Source: Planctomycetota bacterium | Lineage (GTDB): Bacteria; Planctomycetota; JACQVX01 | Direction of reading: 5' to 3' | Assembly: GCA_016209495.1 (NCBI GenBank) | Contig: JACQVX010000194.1 | Location: 1-35,406, forward strand | DNA length: 35,406 nt | Shown: positions 22,847-30,879 of the stretch, in pieces | How positions within the stretch are numbered: position 1 is the first letter of the stretch | Layout of the letters: every line of letters starts with the position of its first letter | The notes under the pieces: model-generated | What the model saw: only the letters and a program-made list of their open reading frames with translations | Database searches by the model: none | Told to the model about the DNA's origin: nothing | Program-made: the position numbers and the translations under genes

Positions 22847-23764
22847 GTGGCGGACTCACCGGTGTGCATGGGCGCCGACCTGGGGGGCACGAACCTCCGG
22901 GCGGCGGTGGTGGATGGGGCCGGGCGAATCCTGGAGGCGGTGCGCCTCCCCACCGGGGCCGAGGAGGGGCCGGAGGCGGTCCTGGGCCGCCTGGCCGGGG
23001 CCCTCCGCGGCCTGGGGGCAGGGCGGGACGTGGCCGCGGTGGGGGTGGGGGCCGCCGGTCCCCTGGACCCGGAGACGGGCGTGATCCACGTGGCGCCCAA
23101 CTTCCCGGGGTGGAAGGACGTCCCGGTGGCGGCCCGCCTGGCGAGAGACCTGGGGTGGCCGGTCCACCTGGAGAACGACGCCAACGCGGCGGCCTACGGG
23201 GAGGCGTGGACCGGCGCCGGCGTCGGGGTCCGTTCCCTGGTGATGCTCACCCTGGGCACGGGGGTGGGCGGCGGCCTGATCCTGGACGGCCGGCTCTGGC
23301 GCGGGCACCGGGGGCTGGCGGGCGAGGTGGGGCACATGGTCGTGGAGCCGGAGGGTCCCCCCTGCGGCTGCGGGGCCCGGGGCTGCCTGGAGTCCCTGGC
23401 CTCGGCCACCGCCATCGCGCGGCGCGCCGGGGGCGCGAGCGCCCGGGCGGTCTACGATGCGGCCCTCGGCGGCGAGCCGCGGGCCATCGAGAGCCTCCGC
23501 GTGGCGGGCCGGGCCCTGGGCATCGCCCTGGCCTCCCTGGTCAACCTGCTGAACCCCGAGCGCGTCGTCCTGGGCGGCCGCGTGGCCGGGGCCCTGGACT
23601 TCCTGCTCCCGGCGCTCGTGGCCGAGCTGCGCGAGCGGGCCCTGGCCGTGGCCCTGGACGGCGTGGAGGTGGTCGGGGCCGCCCTGGGCGACGACGCGGG
23701 TGTGGTGGGCGCCGCCCGCGTCGCCTGGGAACGCCTGGGGGGCCCCGGGAGGGCCGCCTCGTGA
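22847..23764 (+). CDS. glk: ROK-family glucokinase
   Basis: The 305-residue protein phosphorylates glucose (or a related sugar) with ATP. ROK signatures are complete: phosphate-binding MGADLGGTNLRAA, sugar-binding LENDANAAAYGEAW, ATP-site LTLGTGVGGGLILDG, RGLAGEVGHM-like RGHRGLAGEVGHMVV, and the zinc-binding CGCGARGCLE. GTG 22847 gives the standard ROK N-terminus. The TGA overlaps the pyruvate kinase start as GTGA, pairing the first and last steps of glycolysis in one transcript. The sugar specificity cannot be proven from motifs, so ROK sugar kinase is the safe call and glucokinase the likely one. Confidence 0.9.
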   Translation: MADSPVCMGADLGGTNLRAAVVDGAGRILEAVRLPTGAEEGPEAVLGRLAGALRGLGAGRDVAAVGVGAAGPLDPETGVIHVAPNFPGWKDVPVAARLARDLGWPVHLENDANAAAYGEAWTGAGVGVRSLVMLTLGTGVGGGLILDGRLWRGHRGLAGEVGHMVVEPEGPPCGCGARGCLESLASATAIARRAGGASARAVYDAALGGEPRAIESLRVAGRALGIALASLVNLLNPERVVLGGRVAGALDFLLPALVAELRERALAVALDGVEVVGAALGDDAGVVGAARVAWERLGGPGRAAS

Positions 23765-25233
23765 GCCCCGAGCGGGGCCGCACCAAGGTCGTCGCCACGG
23801 TGGGTCCCGCCAGCCGCGACCCGAAGACCCTGAGGCGGCTGGCCCTGGCGGGGGCCGACGTCTTCCGGCTGAACCTGTCCCACGGCAGCCAGGCCGAGCA
23901 CGCGGAGGCGGCGCGCGCCGTCCGGGCCCTGGGGCGGGAGCTGGGGCTCCCGCTGGGCCTGCTCGCGGACCTGCAGGGGCCCAAGATCCGCATCGGGGAC
24001 ATGGCCCGCGGGGGCGTGCGCCTGGAGGACGGCGCCGGGCTCACCATCACCACCGAGGCCTGCCCTGGCGACGCGTCGCGGGTCTCCACCACCTACGAGG
24101 GCCTCCCCGGGGACGTCGGGCCCGGGGACCGGGTCCTGGTGGACGACGGGCTCATCGAGCTGTCGGTGGAGGGCGTGGAGGGCCACGAGGTGCGCTGCCG
24201 GGTGGTCCACGGGGGGGACCTCTCGGCCCACAAGGGCATCAACCTGCCCGGGGTGAGGGTGAGCGCCCCTGCCCTGGGCGAGAAGGACCGCTCGGACGCC
24301 CTTTTCGCCCGCGACCTGGGGGTGGACTGGCTGGCCCTCTCCTTCGTGCGAGGCCCCGGCGACGTGCTCGCCCTGAAGGCCCTGGTGGGCGACGCGCCGC
24401 CGGTGGTGGCCAAGGTCGAGCGACCCGAGGCGGTGGAGGCCATCGGCGAGGTCCTCGGCGTGGCCGATGCCGCCATGGTGGCGCGGGGCGACCTGGGCGT
24501 GGAGGCGGGGGTCGAGGAGGTCCCCATGGCCCAGAAGCGGATCATCGCGGCGGCCAACGCCCGCGCGGTCCCGGTCATCACGGCGACCCAGATGCTCGAC
24601 TCCATGATCCGGAATCCCCGCCCCACCCGGGCGGAGGCCTCGGATGTGGCCAACGCCATCCTGGACGGGACCGACGCCGTCATGTTGAGCGGGGAGACCG
24701 CCTCGGGCCGCTTCCCCGTGGAGGCCATGGAGACCATGTGCCGGATCGCCCGGTGGACCGAGGCCCACGGCGCGGCGGCGCCGGCCCGCAGGCCCGCCCT
24801 GGGCGACGCGGCCGCCTCCTGCACCGAGGCCACGGTCCACGCGGCCTGCGAGGCGGCCCAGGCCCTGCGGGCCCGCTGGATCGTGGCCTTCAGCCGTTCC
24901 GGGGCCACGGCGCGACTCGTGGCCAGGGAGCGGCCCCGGATGGGAATCGTCTGCTTCACGCCCCACGAGGCGACGTACCGCCGGCTGGCGCTCGTCTGGG
25001 GGGTCGTGCCCCGGCCCCTGGCGGTGGCGGGGACCACCGACGAGCTCATCGCCGCCGGGGAGCAGGAGCTCCTGCGCTCCGGGCTGGCCTCCCGGGGCGA
25101 CACGGTGGTCCTGATCGCGGGCTCCAATACCCTCCCCGGGGCCACCAACATGATGAAGGTGCACCGGGTGGGGGAGGAGCTGGCCCCTTCCACGCTCGTG
25201 CCTGGCGGCAAGACGGTCTTCGTGAGGAGATGA
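23761..25233 (+). CDS. pyk: Pyruvate kinase
   Basis: The 490-residue enzyme converts phosphoenolpyruvate and ADP to pyruvate and ATP. It shows TKVVATVGPASRD, FRLNLSHGS, LQGPKIRIG, KGINLPGV, AKVERPEAVEAI, MVARGDLGVE, TATQMLDSM and DGTDAVMLSGETASGRFPVE, covering the A and B domains and the active-site lysine and metal ligands. The allosteric C-domain follows from about residue 350 (AASCTEATVHAACEAAQALR, FSRSGATARLVA). GTG 23761 is preceded by GGGAGGG at 7 nt. The ORF-track entry starts upstream inside glk in this frame, but the true start is the GTGA overlap. A small MshEN-like gene follows. Confidence 0.96.
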   Translation: MSPERGRTKVVATVGPASRDPKTLRRLALAGADVFRLNLSHGSQAEHAEAARAVRALGRELGLPLGLLADLQGPKIRIGDMARGGVRLEDGAGLTITTEACPGDASRVSTTYEGLPGDVGPGDRVLVDDGLIELSVEGVEGHEVRCRVVHGGDLSAHKGINLPGVRVSAPALGEKDRSDALFARDLGVDWLALSFVRGPGDVLALKALVGDAPPVVAKVERPEAVEAIGEVLGVADAAMVARGDLGVEAGVEEVPMAQKRIIAAANARAVPVITATQMLDSMIRNPRPTRAEASDVANAILDGTDAVMLSGETASGRFPVEAMETMCRIARWTEAHGAAAPARRPALGDAAASCTEATVHAACEAAQALRARWIVAFSRSGATARLVARERPRMGIVCFTPHEATYRRLALVWGVVPRPLAVAGTTDELIAAGEQELLRSGLASRGDTVVLIAGSNTLPGATNMMKVHRVGEELAPSTLVPGGKTVFVRR

Positions 25234-25238
25234 CCCCC

Positions 25239-25478
25239 ATGCCCGATGAATCCCAGAAGGGGCCGCCCGGGGGAGTCCCGGGAGAGGAGGAGCGGATCTT
25301 CTTCGGCGACCTGGTGCGGGCCATGGGCTACGCCACCGCCGAGCAGATCCTGGAGTGCCTGAATGTGCAGCGCCGGGAGGACGAGCGCGGGCTCCCCCAC
25401 CGCCGGGTGGGGGAGATCCTGGTGGAGCGGGGCTACCTCAGGCCGGCACAGCTCTCGGAGCTGCTGGACATGATCTAG
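25239..25478 (+). CDS. Small single-domain MshEN/GspE-N-like protein
   Basis: This 79-residue protein consists of two similar halves: FFGDLVRAMGYATAEQILEC and RRVGEILVERGYLRPAQLSE. They resemble the paired motif RLGxxLxxxGxxxxxxL of MshEN (GspE N-terminal) domains, which bind c-di-GMP in some proteins; the Arg-Leu-Gly of the first half is replaced by Phe-Phe-Gly, so binding is uncertain. Related units occur in the two STAS proteins at 30.1-32.0 kb. ATG 25239 is chosen because GAGGAG sits 9 nt upstream; an ATG at 25230 overlaps the pyk stop but would have no spacer. The stop shares CTAG with the convergent FAH gene. It may be a regulatory partner or adaptor. Confidence 0.75.
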   Translation: MPDESQKGPPGGVPGEEERIFFGDLVRAMGYATAEQILECLNVQRREDERGLPHRRVGEILVERGYLRPAQLSELLDMI

Positions 25479-26143
25479 GTCGCCGCGCGCCGCTCGACGG
25501 TGCACGCCACGCTCCCCACCCGCTCGATGGCGCCGACGACCCGGTCCCCCGCCACCAGCGGTCCCACGCCCGCGGGGGTGCCCATGGCCAGCAGGTCCCC
25601 GGCCTCGAGGCTCATGCGCTCGGAGACCCAGGCCAGGGCCTCGGCGACCCCCCAGGACATGAGCCCCGTGTTCGAGGACTGGCGCGGCTCCCCGTTGACG
25701 TGGCAGGTGATGGCCAGGCCCGCGGAGTCGCCCACGTCCCGGGCGCTCGCCACCTCCGAGCAGGGGGCGAAGGTGTCGAAGCCCTTGGCGAGGGCCCAGG
25801 GGCGCCCCTCGCGCTTGGCCTCGGCCTGGAGGTCGCGGGCGGTGATGTCCAGGAAGACGGCGTAGCCCAGGACGTGGTCCAGGGCCCGCTCCGGGGCCAC
25901 GCAGGTGGCGCGGCGCCCGATCACCACGGCCAGCTCCACCTCGTGGTGCACCTCGCGGCTCTGGGGTGGCAGCAGGATGGCCCCTCCCCCGGGCAAGAGC
26001 GCCGAGGGCGGCTTGAGGAAGACCGCGGGGAAGGGCGAGCGCAGGCCGCCCATCTCCGCGGCGTGGGCCGGGTAGTTGGCCCCGAGGCAGACGAGTTTGG
26101 TGGGGACGATGAGCCGGTCGCTCCCGCGCAGATGGAGGCCCAT
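25475..26143 (-). CDS. Fumarylacetoacetate hydrolase (FAH) family protein
   Basis: The 222-residue protein has the size of the small FAH-fold hydrolases and decarboxylases that act on C-C bonds of 2-oxo acid or acylpyruvate compounds. Typical elements are LVCLGANYPAHAAEMG, FLKPPSALLPGGG, the metal-binding EVHHEVELAVVIG, a second acidic site near GYAVFLDITARDLQ, KGFDTFAP and GDLLAMGTPAGVGPL. The substrate cannot be read from sequence; acylpyruvase or oxaloacetate-decarboxylase-type activity is likely from family knowledge. The stop codon overlaps that of the convergent MshEN-like gene (CTAG). It is divergent from the secreted repeat protein and has no obvious pathway partner nearby. Confidence 0.9.
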   Translation of the reverse strand: MGLHLRGSDRLIVPTKLVCLGANYPAHAAEMGGLRSPFPAVFLKPPSALLPGGGAILLPPQSREVHHEVELAVVIGRRATCVAPERALDHVLGYAVFLDITARDLQAEAKREGRPWALAKGFDTFAPCSEVASARDVGDSAGLAITCHVNGEPRQSSNTGLMSWGVAEALAWVSERMSLEAGDLLAMGTPAGVGPLVAGDRVVGAIERVGSVACTVERRAAT

Positions 26144-26323
26144 GGGCGGAGTATAGCTCGCGCCATCCCAGGTCCGGCTGGCACGGAAGCGAAATCTCCG
26201 CTGTCACCGTCGGGCGTAGTCCTGAAGGCCCAACCGACCCTGGCCACGCCTACGCCGTTCCGGCGAGGGATGGCACGGGGGCTGCGCAACCGGGTGCCGG
26301 GGCAGGGGGACGGAGCCACCAGC

Positions 26324-27316
26324 GTGCGACACTCCTCGCGATACATCGTGCCCCTGGTCGTCGTGGCGACGGCCTTCCTGTCCTTCCCGATCTTCCCCGC
26401 ACGCGCATACGAGGAATTCGAATTCGACTGGAGCGCGGTCCGCACCGACCGCGAGCCGCCCGACCCTCCGGAGCCCGCGCCCGAGCCGCAGGTGGAGACG
26501 GTCTCGAGTCACCAGCACGTGGGCAACTCCTTCATGGGGGCCGACCATGAGCGCACGGTGCGGGTGGAGCGCCAGGGGGGGGATGCGGACGTCCGGGACG
26601 ACAGCCGATTCGGCATCACCGTCTTCCGCAAGGATGTGGACGCCGGCGGCCTCGAACACCACGTCCACGCCCAGGGCCTGGATGGCGGCGACGCCCAGGT
26701 GGATAGCGACCTCCGGCTCCGCCTGCGGGGCCTGGTGATTCCGCTAATGGGGCTCGTCTACAAGCAGTTCCACCTCTTCCCCGTCTTCCACGCGCAGCTC
26801 TTCGTGGGCTTCGTGCCCGTGACCGCTAGCGTCGACGTAACGGTCTCCCTGCGGGTTTCCGCCCACGACGTGACGCGGGTGGTGAGCGATGGTCCCCTGG
26901 GGACCCACCTGGCCCTGGTGGTGGCCTTCGGCGGAATGGCGGACGCAGGCGTGGGCATCCGCTGGGCCAAGGTGGGGATCTTCGCGTATCTGGACCTCCT
27001 CTACGCCGAGCTGCCCCTCTCGACGCGCTTCTCGCGCCACCTCACCCAGGTCTTCCCGAAGGTGATCATCGGGAGCCGAATCATGCTGATGCTGGGGGCG
27101 GAGGTCCGCGGTCCATTCGGGATCAGCTCCATGATCGGTCGCACGTTCATGGAGTACGAGTTCGCCCGGCGCGAGATCCCCATCGGGCAGGTGGCCCTGG
27201 GCGACGGCATGGGCGGCGGCATGGGCGGCGGCATGGGCGGCGGCATGGGCGGCGGCATGGGCGGCGGCATGGGCGGCGGCATGGGCGGCGGCATGGGCGG
27301 CGGCATGGGCCACTGA
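26324..27316 (+). CDS. Predicted exported protein ending in Gly-Gly-Gly-Met repeats
   Basis: I do not recognise the family. From GTG 26324 the product is about 330 residues and starts with a signal peptide (RYIVPLVVVATAFLSFPIFPARA, cleavage near ARA). A short Pro-rich part (PPDPPEPAPEPQ) is followed by a probably beta-rich body with alternating hydrophobic strands (FVPVTASVDVTVSLRVSAHD, GTHLALVVAFGGMADAGVGI), which may be surface- or outer-membrane-associated. The C-terminus is nine Met residues spaced by GGG, encoded by a 12-bp repeat. GGAG stands 8 nt before the GTG; ATG 26270 would add 18 residues and is a possible alternative. The TGA overlaps the next ATG (TGATG), so it is coupled to the HEAT-repeat gene. 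Confidence 0.72.
   Translation: MRHSSRYIVPLVVVATAFLSFPIFPARAYEEFEFDWSAVRTDREPPDPPEPAPEPQVETVSSHQHVGNSFMGADHERTVRVERQGGDADVRDDSRFGITVFRKDVDAGGLEHHVHAQGLDGGDAQVDSDLRLRLRGLVIPLMGLVYKQFHLFPVFHAQLFVGFVPVTASVDVTVSLRVSAHDVTRVVSDGPLGTHLALVVAFGGMADAGVGIRWAKVGIFAYLDLLYAELPLSTRFSRHLTQVFPKVIIGSRIMLMLGAEVRGPFGISSMIGRTFMEYEFARREIPIGQVALGDGMGGGMGGGMGGGMGGGMGGGMGGGMGGGMGGGMGH
27209..27310 (+). repeat. Perfect 12-bp tandem repeat (ATGGGCGGCGGC), about 8.5 copies
   Basis: ATG recurs exactly every 12 bases at 27209, 27221, 27233, 27245, 27257, 27269, 27281, 27293 and 27305, with no mismatch seen between units. It encodes (Met-Gly-Gly-Gly)n at the end of the exported protein. Since the unit is a multiple of three, copy-number change would keep the frame and the coupling to the next gene. 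Confidence 0.95.
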
Positions 27317-29145
27317 TGCGCCCCCGGCGGCGGCTCGCCATTGTCCTCGGCGTGGCGGGGCTGGCCCTGGCGGCCGGCCTCGCCGCGGCCGGGGCCTGGG
27401 CACGCCGCGAGCCCCCCCCCGCGGCGGTCGTGCGCGCGGGCCCGCCCTCGGGGCAGGCCCGGCGCGCGACCGCTGGGGTGGTCCCCGCCCCGGCGCTCCC
27501 CTCGCAGGCCCGCTCGGAGGGGCCCTCCCTCGGGCCCCTGCGCCTCACGCCGCCGGAAGGGGCGCGCTACCACTACGCCCTGGAGATCGTCCACTCGACG
27601 CGGCTGGACGGCCAGGCGGAGGTCCTCTCCAGCGTCCGGGGCGAGCTGGTCGTCCGGGTCCGGCAGCGCTTGCCCGACGGGGCCGTCACCCTGGATCACG
27701 ACACCTCGGGGCTCGCGGCCGAGGTGGCCGCCGGGGACCGGAGGACGGAGCTGCCGCTCGCCGGGGTGGTGAGGGTCCGCCGGGACGGGCGCGGCGCGCT
27801 CCTCGGGCTCGCGCCGGACGCCTCGCTTCCGGCCGAGTCCAGGAACCTCCAGCGGGCCCTCGTGGCGGTCCTCGGCCTCGTCCTGCCGGAGGGCGGCGAG
27901 GCCACATGGGAGGCCGAGGAGCGCGACCTCACCGGGCTTGCCCTCGCCCGCTACGAGCGGCGGCCGTCCGCCGAGGCGCCCCCCGGCGGCCTCGCCTTAT
28001 CCAGGACGCGCAGGGTCCTGTCCGTGGATGGGGTGGAGGGCGACCCGCCCGTGACCACGCGCGGCAGCCTCCAGGCCGTCCTCGATCCCGAGGGGATGCC
28101 CCTGTCCCTGGAGGGCGAGGAGACGACGGACATCGACGGCGTCGGTTTGGGTGTGCCCTTCCGGGTCCAGGACGAGCGGCGAATACGCCTCGAGCGGCGG
28201 CCGGCCCTGGGGCCCGCGCGGAGCGTCCCCGCGGCCGCGCCGGCGAACTCGCTCGCGTGGGAGGCGGTCCCCCGCGCCGAGGCCTCCCCCCTGGCGGTGG
28301 GGGCCGAGGGGCGGCCCCGGGGGCCCCACGACTCGGAGCCGGTGGATAGCCTCCTCCTGGCCCTGGAACGGGCGTGGGGGACGGAGGACTGGGAGGCCGT
28401 GGCCCCCCGGCGCTTCCTGGCCCTGGTTCGCCGCCTGGCCGCCGACGAGTCCGAGGCAGGGCGCGCCGGGGAGCGGCTCGCGTCGGGACGGCTCCTGCCC
28501 CCCTCCCCGAGCGTGCTGGTGGAGGCCCTGGGCGAGGCGGGTACCCCCGCGGCCCAGCGGGCCCTGCTGGCGGGGGTCGATGGCGCCGGGGACCCGGAAC
28601 TCCATGCCCTGGCCTGCCTCTCGCTGGGCTCGTGCCGGCGCCTCCTCCCCGAGGCGCGCGCCTTCCTGGAGGCGGCCGTCCTCGACCCGGCGCTCCGGGC
28701 CCACGCGGTGCAGGGCATGGGCATGGCCGCGGACCGCGCGGAGGAGTCGGAGGCGGCCGAGGCCCTGGTGGTGCGCCTGGAGGGCCTCCTCGCCCCGGAC
28801 GGCCCCGGGGGGGACCCCTCGCCGGTGCTCATCGCCCTGGGGAACGCGGCGCGGCCCCGCTCCCTCCCCGTCCTGGACCCCTTCCTCCTCGGTGCCGACC
28901 CGGAGCTGCGCCGCGCGGCCGCCGGGGCCCTCTCGCGCATGGAGGGCCAGCCGGCGGCCGACCGCCTCATGACCCTGGCCTGGCGGGACGCGGACCCGAG
29001 GGTCCGTCGGGAGGCCGTGCGCGCCCTCGATGGGCGCCGTGACGAGGACGGGGTGGCGGGGCTCCTCGCCGACCTCGCCGCGCTCGACCCCGACCCGGGC
29101 GTGCGGGAGGCCGCGGCGGGGCGCCCTGCCTTGATCCGCGAGTAA
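27316..29145 (+). CDS. Membrane-anchored or exported HEAT-repeat protein, possibly vitellogenin-N-like
   Basis: The 609-residue protein has an N-terminal hydrophobic anchor or signal (RLAIVLGVAGLALAAGLAAAGAWA), a Pro/Ala linker, and a beta-rich region from about 75 to 300 (YHYALEIVHSTRLDGQAEVL, GELVVRVRQRLPDGAVTLDH). A helical region with HEAT-type repeats follows, about 345-600: LVEALGEAGTPAAQRALLAG, LACLSLGSC, LIALGNAARPRSLPVLDPFL and RRAAAGALSRMEGQPAADRL. A beta sheet before a helical solenoid recalls the N-terminal module of vitellogenin and microsomal triglyceride-transfer proteins; this is a resemblance only. It starts on the last base of the previous stop, so the two products probably act together in the envelope. 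A C9 run lies near codon 33. Confidence 0.72.
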   Translation: MRPRRRLAIVLGVAGLALAAGLAAAGAWARREPPPAAVVRAGPPSGQARRATAGVVPAPALPSQARSEGPSLGPLRLTPPEGARYHYALEIVHSTRLDGQAEVLSSVRGELVVRVRQRLPDGAVTLDHDTSGLAAEVAAGDRRTELPLAGVVRVRRDGRGALLGLAPDASLPAESRNLQRALVAVLGLVLPEGGEATWEAEERDLTGLALARYERRPSAEAPPGGLALSRTRRVLSVDGVEGDPPVTTRGSLQAVLDPEGMPLSLEGEETTDIDGVGLGVPFRVQDERRIRLERRPALGPARSVPAAAPANSLAWEAVPRAEASPLAVGAEGRPRGPHDSEPVDSLLLALERAWGTEDWEAVAPRRFLALVRRLAADESEAGRAGERLASGRLLPPSPSVLVEALGEAGTPAAQRALLAGVDGAGDPELHALACLSLGSCRRLLPEARAFLEAAVLDPALRAHAVQGMGMAADRAEESEAAEALVVRLEGLLAPDGPGGDPSPVLIALGNAARPRSLPVLDPFLLGADPELRRAAAGALSRMEGQPAADRLMTLAWRDADPRVRREAVRALDGRRDEDGVAGLLADLAALDPDPGVREAAAGRPALIRE

Positions 29146-29178
29146 CGGGGTGCTACGGTCGCGCGCCCGGGAGGACGC

Positions 29179-30036
29179 GTGACCGACCGCCTGGCCTATG
29201 GCTACCACACCAGCGGCTTCGCCTACCACCGGCTCGAGGACGCCCTGGCGCTCATCGCCGAGTGCGGGTACGTCGGCGTCGCCCTCACCCTGGACACCCA
29301 CCACCTGCCACCCTCCAGGTGCGGCCCGGCCGAGTGGCGTCCGGTGGCGGAGCGGCTCCGTGCCCTGGGGCTGCGCTCGGTCGTGGAGACGGGCGGGCGC
29401 TATACGCTGGACCCGCGGCGGAAGCACCACCCCACCCTGGTCTCCCGGGAGGGGGCCTCGCGCCGCGAGACCTTCATCCGCCAGGCCATCGAGGCCGCGG
29501 GCTGCCTGGGGGCCGAGGCGGTCTCCTTCTGGTCCGGCGCCCTGGAGCCGGGCCAGGACGAGGGCGCGGCCTGGGATCGCCTGGCCGAGGCCACCTGCCG
29601 CCTCCTGGCCGCCGCCACCGAGCGGGGCGTGACCCTGGCCCTGGAGCCGGAGCCCGGGATGCTGCTCGACAGCCTGGCCGGCTACGGCCGGCTTCGCAGG
29701 GAGGTGGGGGAGGGGCTGCGCCTCACCCTGGACCTGGGCCACTGCCAGTGTCTGGAGGCGGTCTCCGTGGCGGAGTGCGTGAGGGTCTGGGGCGCGGCCC
29801 TGGCCAGCGTGCACGTCGAGGACATCCGCGGCCGCCGCCACGAGCACCTCCCCCTGGGGGAGGGGGACCTGGACCTGGGCGGCGCCCTGGAGGCGCTCCG
29901 GGAGGTGCGATATCGGGGCCTGGTGAACGTGGAGCTGGGGCGCCACTCCCACGCCGCGCCGGAGCTGGCGCGGCGTTCGCTGGCCGTGCTGCGGGAGCGG
30001 GAGGGCCGCGCCGCGTCGCGGCCTGCCTCCGGTTGA
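29179..30036 (+). CDS. Sugar phosphate isomerase/epimerase-like TIM-barrel protein (AP endonuclease 2 fold)
   Basis: The 285-residue protein matches the xylose isomerase-like TIM barrel family: GYHTSGFAYHRLEDALALIA, GYVGVALTLDTHH, ALGLRSVVETGGRYTL, AAGCLGAEAVSFWSG, TLALEPEPGM, LRLTLDLGHCQC, ASVHVEDIRGRRHEHLPLGE and GLVNVELGRHSH. Conserved Glu, Asp, His and Glu positions on the last strands would bind a divalent metal. The exact reaction is not evident. GTG 29179 has GGGAGGA 3-4 nt upstream, a short spacing. It lies 33 bp after the HEAT-repeat gene and may be in the same transcript. Confidence 0.85.
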   Translation: MTDRLAYGYHTSGFAYHRLEDALALIAECGYVGVALTLDTHHLPPSRCGPAEWRPVAERLRALGLRSVVETGGRYTLDPRRKHHPTLVSREGASRRETFIRQAIEAAGCLGAEAVSFWSGALEPGQDEGAAWDRLAEATCRLLAAATERGVTLALEPEPGMLLDSLAGYGRLRREVGEGLRLTLDLGHCQCLEAVSVAECVRVWGAALASVHVEDIRGRRHEHLPLGEGDLDLGGALEALREVRYRGLVNVELGRHSHAAPELARRSLAVLREREGRAASRPASG

Positions 30037-30147
30037 CTTCCCCCCGATGTGCCCGTACTATCCCCGCCGTTCATTGGATACCCCCCCCAGGCCGCGCGGG
30101 CCCCGGGCTGCGTCCCCGGGGAGGGAGTGGAGTCGAGGACCGCTCCG

Positions 30148-30864
30148 GTGCAAGCCTACGACAGCGCCCGGCGAGAGGACGTCCTCTTCGGCAGGATCGC
30201 CGTGAAGAACGGACTCGCCACCCAGGAGCAGGTGGAGCAAGGGCTGGCCGAGCAGGAGCGTGCCCATCGCGAGGGGGCGGCCATCCTCCGGCTCGGGGAG
30301 ATCCTCGTGCAACGAGGCCTCATGACCCCGTCCCAGTCCCACGCCGTCTCCCGTGCCAGCGAGCGTCTCACCCCGTCCGCCACGGCCGCGTCCCTGCCGG
30401 CGACGGCCTCCTCCGAGTCCGTGCAGGAGACGGCGCGACGCCCCGATCGGCGCTCCTCGGCCTCCGGCCTGGCCGCGGGGGCGGGGGGGCGCTTCCTGGT
30501 GGAGGTCGTGCAGGAGCGCGTGGGGACGAACGTCTCGGAGGCCGAGTGGGTCGTCCACGTGATCCGCGTCGCGGGGTCCCTGGACCTGCAGAGCTTCCCG
30601 GTCCTGGAGCGCACCCTGAACGACCTCATCGAGGGAGGCCAGGGACACCTGGTCATCTCCATGGCCCAGCTCCAGTACATCTCGTCCAGCGGTCTGGGGG
30701 TGCTCATCGCGTCGAACAAGCGCGCCCGTGACCTGGGAGGGGACCTCCGGCTGGCCTGCGTGCCGGACCGGATCCGGGCCGTCATGGACGTGCTGGGATA
30801 CACCGAGAGGGTCAAGCACTTCGACACGGAGAAGGCGGCCCTCATGTCGTTCAAGTACCTCTAG
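30148..30864 (+). CDS. MshEN-like domain fused to a STAS domain (anti-sigma factor antagonist-like)
   Basis: About 238 residues. The N-terminal part (about 5-65) has the repeat pair LFGRIAVKNGLATQEQVEQG and LRLGEILVQRGLMTPSQ, like MshEN halves; the second half keeps Arg-Leu-Gly. A Ser/Ala/Arg-rich linker leads to a STAS domain (about 130-238): VIRVAGSLDLQSFPVLERTL, LVISMAQLQYISSSGLGVLI and LRLACVPDRIRAVMDVLGY. SSSGLG contains the serine normally phosphorylated by anti-sigma kinases in SpoIIAA/RsbV proteins. GTG 30148 is chosen with GAGGA 8 nt upstream; GTG 30127 is an alternative. It lies 15 nt before a second protein of the same plan. Partner switching controlled by a ligand of the N-terminal domain is an inference. 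Confidence 0.82.
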   Translation: MQAYDSARREDVLFGRIAVKNGLATQEQVEQGLAEQERAHREGAAILRLGEILVQRGLMTPSQSHAVSRASERLTPSATAASLPATASSESVQETARRPDRRSSASGLAAGAGGRFLVEVVQERVGTNVSEAEWVVHVIRVAGSLDLQSFPVLERTLNDLIEGGQGHLVISMAQLQYISSSGLGVLIASNKRARDLGGDLRLACVPDRIRAVMDVLGYTERVKHFDTEKAALMSFKYL

Positions 30865-30879
30865 CCGGTCGTCGCCGGG

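Noticed and set aside
26144-26323. Possible sigma-54 promoter (TGGCACGGAAGC) in the divergent region before the exported protein gene
   Set aside because: The spacing between the GG and GC elements is seven instead of ten bases, so it does not fit the consensus.
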